Assembly (NCBI GenBank): GCA_022710245.1
Contig: JAKLHH010000629.1
Coordinates: 1 to 5,322 of the forward strand
DNA: 5,322 bases
Source: Myxococcota bacterium
Lineage (GTDB): Bacteria; Myxococcota; Polyangia; GCA-2747355; JAKLHH01
Reading direction: 5' to 3'
How positions within the stretch are numbered: position 1 is the stretch's first letter; each line of letters opens with the position of its first letter. Below are positions 1 through 4,710 of this stretch, piece by piece. Both the position numbers and the translations under genes were made by a program. The notes under the pieces are model-generated. The model searched no databases. It worked only from the letters and a program-made list of their open reading frames with translations, and was not told the DNA's origin.

Positions 1-1
1 C

Positions 2-340
2 GCGACCCACGCGCTGATCCGGCTCACCGAGGCGCAGGACGCGTTCTTCGACCGCATCGACCGCGAGCCGGACAGCTACCGCCAGGTGAGGACGCCGACG
101 CTGGTCATCGCCGGCGAGACAGATCGGGCGGTGCCGCTCTGGATGCAGGTGCCGATCCTCGAGCAGTACCCGGACGTGAGGCTGGTGGTGCTGCCCGGCA
201 CTGGCCACATGACCTACCTCGAACAGCCGCAGCGCTTCTGGTCGACGGCCCGGGCCTTCATGCAGGCACGCGAGACCACCTTCGAGGTGCCCGCAGCTCA
301 GCCCCTCGCCGGGCAGGAGGTGCCTCATGCGCGCTGCTAG
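2..340 (+). CDS. Alpha/beta-fold hydrolase, C-terminal part (5' end outside window)
   Basis: The open frame enters from the left edge and gives 112 visible residues. It holds the last part of an alpha/beta hydrolase: a beta strand TPTLVIAGETD followed by the acid residue of the triad (D41 of the visible part, in ETDRAVPL), then strand VRLVVLPGTGH with the catalytic histidine (H69) and the usual downstream E and P (YLEQPQRF). The nucleophile elbow (GxSxG) lies upstream of the window, so the substrate class cannot be judged; esterase, lactonase, thioesterase and C-C hydrolase all remain possible. The last 23 or so residues (ETTFEVP to the end) run past the normal final helix. This tail carries the ribosome site of the next gene, and the stop lies 14 bases inside that gene, so the two are probably co-translated. 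The family call is secure; the function is not. Confidence 0.85.
   Translation, partial: ATHALIRLTEAQDAFFDRIDREPDSYRQVRTPTLVIAGETDRAVPLWMQVPILEQYPDVRLVVLPGTGHMTYLEQPQRFWSTARAFMQARETTFEVPAAQPLAGQEVPHARC
315..320 (+). promoter_or_regulatory. Ribosome binding site AGGAGG of the CoA-transferase gene
   Basis: A full AGGAGG lies inside the end of the hydrolase gene, 6 bases before the ATG at 327. It fixes the CoA-transferase start, and no other usable in-frame start lies nearby downstream. A perfect site inside an upstream gene suggests that the CoA-transferase is translated strongly and not only by coupling. Confidence 0.8.
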
Positions 341-1679
341 CCCGCTCGCTGCTAGCCCTCGCCGCACCCGCGCGGGCCTCCACGAGCTCTACCGGGGCCG
401 CCTGGGCAGCGTCGACGACGCGCTCGAGCAGCTCCGCTCGCGCAGCGCGGTGGTCGTCGCGCTCTGCGCCTGCGAGCCGCAGGGCATCCTCGAGCGCCTG
501 CACGAGCTGAAGGGGAAGGTGGAGGAGGTCGACGTCTACCAGTGCCTGCCGATGCGCGACTACCCCTTCTTCGCGCGCGCCGGGATGGAGGGGACCTTCC
601 GGTTCGTGAGCTGGTTCCATACCGCCGGCGTGCGCAAGGCGATCGCCGAGGGCGGCAGCCCCACCTACCAGCCCAACCACCTGCCCTACGCGATCAGCGA
701 TCTGCTCTCCTGGCGGCCGATCGACCTCTTCCTCGGCTCCTGCACGCCGCCTGACAAGAGCGGCCACGTCAGCCTCTCCTGCAGCCTGCCCTACGAGAAG
801 GAGGCGCTCGAGGCCGCGCGCGTGGTGATCCTCGAGGTCAACGACCAGCTCCCCCGCACCCACGGCGACACCCAGGTGCGGGTCGACCAGGTGGACCTCT
901 TCTATCCGCGCTCGGCGCCGGTGCCGGAGCTGGCGACGCCGGCGCCGAACGAGCGCGATCTGGTCATCGGCAACCACTGCGCGGACCTCATCGAGGACGG
1001 TGCCACGCTGCAGGTGGGCATTGGCGGCATCCCGAGCGCCTGCACGCTCGCGCTCATCGAGCGCGGCAAGCGACACCTCGGCGTGCACACGGAGATGTTC
1101 GTCGACTCGATGGTCGACCTCTACGAGGCCGGAGTGATCGACAACAGCGCCAAGACGGTCGCCAAGGACAAGTTCGTCGCCACCTTCGCGCTCGGCACCC
1201 GGAAGACCTACGACTTCATCGACGACAACCCGGCGGTGGAGCTGCGGCGCGGCACCTGGGCGATCCGGCCCGAGGTGCTGGCGGCCAATCACCAGATGGT
1301 CTCCATCAACACCTGCATCATGGTGGACCTCACCGGGCAGGTCTGCAGCGAGAGCCTGGGGCCTCGCCAGTACTCGGGGACGGGGGGGCAGTTCTGCACC
1401 CACGCCGGCGCGCGCGAGAGCCACGGCGGCCGCGGCATCCTCACCTGCTACTCGCGCGGCGGGCGGGACGGCAAGCAGCCCTCCATCGTCCCCATGCTCC
1501 CCGAGGGATCCGCGGTGACCACCCACCGCTCCAGCGTGGACACGGTGATCAGCGAGCAGGGCGTGGCGGAGCTGAAGGGGAGGGATCTTCGCCGGCGCGC
1601 CCTGGCGCTGATCGCGATCGCGCACCCCGACGACCGCCCCTGGCTGCAGGAGGAGGCGCGGCGGCTGCGCTACCTGTGA
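327..1679 (+). CDS. CoA-transferase of the acetyl-CoA hydrolase / 4-hydroxybutyrate CoA-transferase family
   Basis: The 450-residue protein has the usual length of the family and matches it end to end. Visible motifs are an N-terminal helix region LHELYRGRLGSVDDAL (residues 18-33), LQVGIGGIPSA (228-238), HLGVHTEMFVDS (250-261), SINTCIMVDLTGQV (326-339), YSGTGGQ (349-355) and ALIAIAHPDDR (427-437). E256 in HTEM is the likely catalytic glutamate that carries CoA as a thioester, judged by position against the Clostridium aminobutyricum enzyme (from memory). Members move CoA between acetyl-CoA and a short acid such as 4-hydroxybutyrate, or hydrolyse acetyl-CoA; the donor and acceptor are unknown here. 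Oddities: the N-terminal GHA(x)xEP-like motif reads ALCACEP (45-51), so the usual histidine is leucine, and the conserved Asp after GGQ is replaced (GGQFC, C357). The protein is cytoplasmic, with no signal peptide. It lies between a hydrolase and an SDR reductase in one apparent operon. Confidence 0.92.
   Translation: MRAASPLAASPRRTRAGLHELYRGRLGSVDDALEQLRSRSAVVVALCACEPQGILERLHELKGKVEEVDVYQCLPMRDYPFFARAGMEGTFRFVSWFHTAGVRKAIAEGGSPTYQPNHLPYAISDLLSWRPIDLFLGSCTPPDKSGHVSLSCSLPYEKEALEAARVVILEVNDQLPRTHGDTQVRVDQVDLFYPRSAPVPELATPAPNERDLVIGNHCADLIEDGATLQVGIGGIPSACTLALIERGKRHLGVHTEMFVDSMVDLYEAGVIDNSAKTVAKDKFVATFALGTRKTYDFIDDNPAVELRRGTWAIRPEVLAANHQMVSINTCIMVDLTGQVCSESLGPRQYSGTGGQFCTHAGARESHGGRGILTCYSRGGRDGKQPSIVPMLPEGSAVTTHRSSVDTVISEQGVAELKGRDLRRRALALIAIAHPDDRPWLQEEARRLRYL
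333..362 (+). repeat. Tandem 15-base duplication in the CoA-transferase N-terminus
   Basis: Two adjacent 15-base units (333-347 and 348-362) share 13 of 15 positions and both begin GCTGCTAGCCC. In the CoA-transferase frame they encode AASPL and AASPR, adding residues that the family does not need. In the hydrolase frame each unit carries a TAG, so that gene has two in-frame stops 15 bases apart (338-340 and 353-355). The repeat looks like a local slippage duplication. Confidence 0.6.
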
Positions 1680-1716
1680 GCGCTCGACGAGCGCACCAAC
1701 GACGCAACTCGAACAC

Positions 1717-1720
1717 GGAG
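1717..1720 (+). promoter_or_regulatory. Ribosome binding site GGAG of the SDR gene
   Basis: GGAG ends 7 bases before the ATG at 1728. It sits within the 48-base gap after the CoA-transferase stop. That gap shows no hairpin with a T-run and no obvious promoter, which fits read-through from the upstream gene. Confidence 0.5.
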
Positions 1721-1727
1721 ACGGACC

Positions 1728-2519
1728 ATGAGACTCGAAGGCGCAGTGGCAGTCATCACCGGCGGGGCGAGCGGGATCGGCGAGGCGGTGGGGAAGGCGC
1801 TCGCGCGAAAGGGCGCGAGGGTGGTGCTGGGCGATCTGGACACCAAGAACCTGGAGCGCGTCGCGAGCGAGATCGAGGCGGCGGGAGGGCAGGCCGCGTA
1901 CGCCAAGTGCAACGTCACCAGCGATGAGCAGGTCGCGGAGCTGATGGACCTGGCCCTCTCCCGCTTCGGCCAGCTCAACCTCTGCGTGGCGTCCGCGGGC
2001 ATCATCAAGGACGGCCTGATGATCAACCCCGACAAGGAGACCGGCAAGGTCAAGCGCGCGATGACGACCGAGCAGTTCCGGATGGTGGTGGAGGTCAACC
2101 TGGTCGGCTCGTTCATCACGATCCGCGAGGCGGCGATCCGCATGGTCAACGGCGGCTGGCCGGGGCTGCTCGTGCCCATCTCCTCCATCAACAAGGAGGG
2201 GCAGTGCGGGCAGCTGAACTACTCCTCGACCAAGGCGGCCATCGCGCTCTGGCCGAAGATCATCGCCGGCGAGCTCCAGCTCCGGGGCGTCAAGCACGTC
2301 CGCTGCGTGTCCATCGCCCCCGGCTATGTCGGCACCCCCATCCTGCGGGGCATGAACCAGGACGCGCTCGCCTCCATCCTGCAGGGCGTGCACCTCGGCC
2401 GGCTGATCGAGCCGGAGGAGATCGCGAGCTCCATCATCTTCTGCGCCGAGAACGAGGCGATGGACGCGACCTGCGTCGAGGTCAGCGGTGGAGTGATCGC
2501 GAGCGGCCTCGCCAAGTAG
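1728..2519 (+). CDS. SDR-family NAD(P)-dependent oxidoreductase, FabG-like
   Basis: The 263-residue protein is a classical short-chain dehydrogenase/reductase. It shows the glycine motif TGGASGIG (11-18), an acidic residue after the second strand (D36, which favours NAD(H) over NADP(H)), NVT (62-64), ASAG (88-91) in place of the usual NNAG, N124 in VNLVGSF, catalytic S152 in ISS, Y165 and K169 in YSSTK, and APGYVGTP (197-204). The tetrad N-S-Y-K is therefore complete. Compared with E. coli FabG there are about 11 extra residues between G91 and N124, around NPDKETGKVKRAM (100-112). The likely reaction is reversible 3-hydroxyacyl / 3-oxoacyl oxidoreduction, on CoA or ACP thioesters or on a free acid; this is inferred from fold and neighbours. 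The gene follows the CoA-transferase by 48 bases and converges on the lipoprotein gene 3 bases downstream, with no terminator visible between them. Confidence 0.92.
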   Translation: MRLEGAVAVITGGASGIGEAVGKALARKGARVVLGDLDTKNLERVASEIEAAGGQAAYAKCNVTSDEQVAELMDLALSRFGQLNLCVASAGIIKDGLMINPDKETGKVKRAMTTEQFRMVVEVNLVGSFITIREAAIRMVNGGWPGLLVPISSINKEGQCGQLNYSSTKAAIALWPKIIAGELQLRGVKHVRCVSIAPGYVGTPILRGMNQDALASILQGVHLGRLIEPEEIASSIIFCAENEAMDATCVEVSGGVIASGLAK

Positions 2520-2522
2520 CTC

Positions 2523-2957
2523 TCAGTAGACGAAGTCGCTGCCGAGGAGGACGAGGTCGAGCTGGACCGGGCTGCCCGCGAGCACGCTGACCGTGGCCGC
2601 GCGGGACGCTCGCGTGTACCCGGCGGCGTCGAGCGCGGTGACGCGGACGTTGTAGGCCCCGGTCGCGAGCGCGGTGAGGTCGTTCTCCGTCGACCAGCGG
2701 TAGAGGCTGCAGCTGATCGTGGTCTCGCGGACCTCGGGGCCGCTCACCTGCACCAGCCAGCGGTCCACCCCGAAGTGGGCGCAGAGGCTGCTGCTCTCGA
2801 GGCCGTCGATGTCCCAGGTCACGTAGAGGTCGCCGAGGCTGCTGGTCGCGGGGACCACCGTGGTGTGGTGCAGGCTCGGATCGTCGATCTCGAGCACGCA
2901 GGCAGAGGTGGAGAGCAGCAAGGCGAGACCGAGGGTGGCGAGCATCGTGCGAGTCAT
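2523..2957 (-). CDS. Small secreted lipoprotein of unknown function
   Basis: The protein has 144 residues when started at the ATG at 2957. A short basic N-terminus (MTRT) and a hydrophobic stretch (LATLGLALLL) lead to a lipobox-like STSAC, with C20 as the lipidated residue. The -3 position is Thr rather than Leu, so the lipobox is imperfect. V21 follows the cysteine; there is no Asp at +2, so no E. coli-type inner-membrane retention signal. The mature part looks like one beta-sandwich domain: strands around DLYVTWDI (43-50), WLVQVSGPEV (67-76), the closing GAYNVRVTALDAAGY (100-114) and SPVQLDLVLLG (129-139). C59 and C83 could form a disulfide. This resembles the many small lipoproteins with fibronectin- or Ig-like domains in myxobacterial genomes, but no function can be named. 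A longer reading from TTG at 2963 would put the start directly against the ribosome site and is unlikely. Confidence 0.8.
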   Translation of the reverse strand: MTRTMLATLGLALLLSTSACVLEIDDPSLHHTTVVPATSSLGDLYVTWDIDGLESSSLCAHFGVDRWLVQVSGPEVRETTISCSLYRWSTENDLTALATGAYNVRVTALDAAGYTRASRAATVSVLAGSPVQLDLVLLGSDFVY

Positions 2958-2963
2958 GGGCAA

Positions 2964-2969
2964 CCTCCT
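2964..2969 (-). promoter_or_regulatory. Ribosome binding site AGGAGG of the lipoprotein gene
   Basis: On the - strand a full AGGAGG ends 6 bases before the ATG at 2957. With the TTG at 2963 the spacing would be zero, so this site decides the start. Confidence 0.8.
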
Positions 2970-3076
2970 GCAAGGCTAGTGGTTCGTTCGCGATCCGCGG
3001 AGACTGCAGCGGACGTGCCACCCGGCGTCGTCGAGCTTTCGCGCGCTTGCCGGCTCGCCCCGCGCCGCGGTGTCGC

Positions 3077-3120
3077 GTGAAGTCACGGCCGTGAACGTCA
3101 GGTCACATGGCGCCGATCAC
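3077..3120. promoter_or_regulatory. Possible operator: symmetric GTGA/TCAC half-site array
   Basis: GTGA occurs at 3077-3080 and 3091-3094, and TCAC at 3103-3106 and 3117-3120. Both pairs are exactly symmetric about 3098.5, giving the pattern GTGA-N10-GTGA-N8-TCAC-N10-TCAC. A further TCAC at 3083-3086 forms a perfect 12-base palindrome, TCACGGCCGTGA, at 3083-3094. The array lies about 120 bases upstream of the lipoprotein start and 87 bases upstream of the likely HDOD start, in the only sizeable non-coding gap. The half-site resembles that of CRP-type regulators, but the 8-base inner spacing does not fit the standard 6. The binding protein is unknown, and regulation is inferred only from the pattern. 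Confidence 0.4.
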
Positions 3121-3135
3121 GTTGGGGCCCTCAAC
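3121..3135. repeat. 15-base imperfect palindrome upstream of the HDOD gene
   Basis: GTTGGGGCCCTCAAC pairs at six of seven arm positions around a central C at 3128. It abuts the half-site array, and no T-run follows, so an operator is more likely than a terminator. It could also be chance in GC-rich DNA. Confidence 0.3.
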
Positions 3136-3196
3136 TTCCGGTGCGTTCGGTCGAACTCCAGGATGGGCGGAAGCGGCGGCGGGCACACTCTCTCTC

Positions 3197-3200
3197 GGAG
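3197..3200 (+). promoter_or_regulatory. Ribosome binding site GGAG favouring the TTG start at 3207
   Basis: GGAG is spaced 6 bases from the TTG at 3207. The alternative GTG at 3141 has only a GGGG run 13 bases away, and the ATG at 3285 has no clear site. This supports 3207 as the HDOD start. Confidence 0.45.
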
Positions 3201-3206
3201 TCTCCC

Positions 3207-4127
3207 TTGCAACGACGCGCCCCGGGGTACCGCGCCCAGAGCGTCTACCAGGTAGAGCTCGACGAGCTCGGCCCTCTCGACCAGATGGAGGTCGAGCTGC
3301 GCGAGCAGCTGGCCTCGCTGATCCGCACGGACAACCTGCAGATCCCGCCGCTGCCCCAGGTGGCCGTCGAGCTCCACCAGCTCGCCAGCAGCCCCCACGC
3401 GGAGATCGATCAGGCGGTGGAGATCGTGCGCCGAGACGCGCCGCTCGCCGCCCAGGTGATGCGCGTCGTCGCCTCCGTCTTCTACCGTCCCGCCGGCGGC
3501 GCCGTGACCAGCCTGGAGAAGGCCGTGATGCGGATCGGCCTCAACCCGCTCCGGGACATCGCCTTCGCGACGCTGATGGGAGAGGTCTTCCGCTGCCCGG
3601 CGCTCGACGGGCCGATGCGGGCGCTGCACCGGCACGCCTTCGTCTGTGCGTGCGGAACCGCGCTCGTCTGCCGCCAGCTCGGCGTCGACACCCACTACGG
3701 CTTCCTCTGCGGTCTGATGCACGACGTGGGGCGCTATGTGATCTACGCCGCGCTGGCCGACCGCGGGCGACGGGACCGACGCTGGCTGCGGCCCGACTTC
3801 GCGCTGCGCCCCTTCGAGCAGCTACACCAGGAGCTCGGCGTGCTGGTGGTCTCGCGCTGGAAGCTCCCCGACCTGGTGAAGGACGCCGCCGGGCTCCACC
3901 ACCACGCCCCTGAGAAGGCCGGCGCGGCCACGCCGATGCTGCTCGCGCTCGCCGTGGCGAACGAGGGCGACAAGCTGGACGCGGCCGACGGTGCGGAGCG
4001 ATCACGGCGCCTGCTGGACCTGCCGTTCGGCTATCGCGCTGGGCTCAACCCGCAGCAGATCGCGGAGGTCGCGGCGGAGCTCGAGCAGGCCCGGCGCGAC
4101 GCCGAGCTGCTGAACCTGACCGCATGA
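3207..4127 (+). CDS. HDOD-domain signalling protein
   Basis: From the TTG start the protein has 306 residues, nearly all one HDOD domain. The opening reads LQIPPLPQVAVELHQLASSP (44-63), followed by the domain's typical EIVRRDAPLAAQVMRVVAS (72-90) and SLEKAVMRIGLNPLRDIAF (102-120). Putative metal-site residues of the HD superfamily are retained: H143, the HD pair H172-D173 in GLMHDVGRY, H207 in HQELG, and the HHH run at 230-232 after the WKLPD segment. HDOD proteins are intracellular regulators in stress, motility, biofilm and cyclic-dinucleotide networks; most are thought to act by protein contacts rather than catalysis. No receiver, GAF or EAL domain is fused, so this is a stand-alone type. 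The gene appears monocistronic, with its own upstream region, and converges on the TPR gene with a 40-base gap. Alternative starts are GTG 3141 (328 residues; the added 22 codons are basic with weaker third-position G+C) and ATG 3285. Confidence 0.85.
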   Translation: MQRRAPGYRAQSVYQVELDELGPLDQMEVELREQLASLIRTDNLQIPPLPQVAVELHQLASSPHAEIDQAVEIVRRDAPLAAQVMRVVASVFYRPAGGAVTSLEKAVMRIGLNPLRDIAFATLMGEVFRCPALDGPMRALHRHAFVCACGTALVCRQLGVDTHYGFLCGLMHDVGRYVIYAALADRGRRDRRWLRPDFALRPFEQLHQELGVLVVSRWKLPDLVKDAAGLHHHAPEKAGAATPMLLALAVANEGDKLDAADGAERSRRLLDLPFGYRAGLNPQQIAEVAAELEQARRDAELLNLTA

Positions 4128-4167
4128 AGCCGGGGACGCGGGAGGAGGCGCGCGGCGCTCTCAAGAT

Positions 4168-4710
4168 CTAGCAGCGCCCGCCGTCGATGACCTTGAAGCT
4201 GCGGCGCATCCGCTCGCGACGCAGCGGCTCGAGCCCGGAGCGGAGCAGCGTCGACTCGGGGCAGCGGCGGAGACCCGCCTCGAAGGTCGCCATCGCCTCG
4301 TCGGCGCGGTCCATGGCGTCCAGGATCGCCGCTTTCTCGTAGTAGAGGTCCTCGACCAGCCACTCGTCATCCTGGCCCAGGTGGCGGAAGGCGCGCTCGA
4401 CGCTCTTCAGCGCGTCGGCGTAGCGCTCCATGTCGGCCAGCACCGCGGCGCGGACGTAGTGCGCCTCGGAGCTGCGCGGCGCGCGCCGCACCGCCATCTC
4501 CGCCGCGGCGAGGGCGGCGGGGTCGTCCTCGAGCGACGAGAGGATCTGGCTCTTCAGCAACCAGGCGGGCAGGTGGTTCGGTCGCAGCCGGAGCGCGACG
4601 TTGACGTGGTCGTTGGCCTCCCAGAGATCGCTGACGCTCTCGTAGCCGCCGAGCAGCGCCCGCGCCATCTCCAGGTGATCCTCGAAGTCCTCGTACAGCA
4701 TCGTCATCAT
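4168..4710 (-). CDS. Tetratricopeptide (TPR) repeat protein
   Basis: The protein has 180 residues with no signal peptide or membrane segment. It contains about three TPR units: residues 48-81 (AWLLKSQILSSLEDDPAALA and on), 82-115 (AHYVRAAVLADMERYADALK and on) and 121-154 (LYYEKAAILDAMDRADEAMA and on), each with the spaced small and aromatic residues and the closing P of the repeat. A less regular helical segment (8-45) may be a degenerate first unit. The C-terminus is basic (RRERMRRSFK). TPRs are protein-binding scaffolds, so the role is probably adaptor-like; the partner is unknown. The start overlaps the acyltransferase stop by 4 bases (ATGA) and no ribosome site precedes it, so translation probably depends on re-initiation after the acyltransferase. 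A second ATG at 4707 and a third at 4701 are possible alternatives. The 40-base gap to the HDOD gene holds no convincing terminator. Confidence 0.8.
   Translation of the reverse strand: MMTMLYEDFEDHLEMARALLGGYESVSDLWEANDHVNVALRLRPNHLPAWLLKSQILSSLEDDPAALAAAEMAVRRAPRSSEAHYVRAAVLADMERYADALKSVERAFRHLGQDDEWLVEDLYYEKAAILDAMDRADEAMATFEAGLRRCPESTLLRSGLEPLRRERMRRSFKVIDGGRC

Noticed and set aside
1610..1621. Palindromic GATCGCGATC / GCGATCGC sequence
   Set aside because: It lies inside the conserved ALIAIAHPD coding segment and is expected by codon use; I see no second copy pattern that suggests a site.
258..2393. Very long open frame of 711 codons on the - strand, opposite the CoA-transferase and SDR genes
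   Set aside because: Its product is an Arg/Ala/Leu/His-rich string without any family motif. It lies opposite two genes with full catalytic motifs and results from high third-position G+C, which removes stops from the antisense frame.
3091..3106. A CRP-type site (GTGA ... TCAC)
   Set aside because: The inner spacing is 8 bases rather than the 6 of the standard site, so naming CRP is not justified; it is kept only as an unnamed operator candidate.
3107..3913. Open frame of 268 codons on the + strand overlapping the HDOD gene
   Set aside because: The product is low-complexity Arg/Pro/Ala, and the overlapping HDOD frame carries clear domain motifs.
4128..4167. Possible terminator in the 40 bases between the HDOD and TPR genes
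   Set aside because: The GC-rich run around 4141-4160 forms only a three-base stem before mismatches, with no T-run on either strand.
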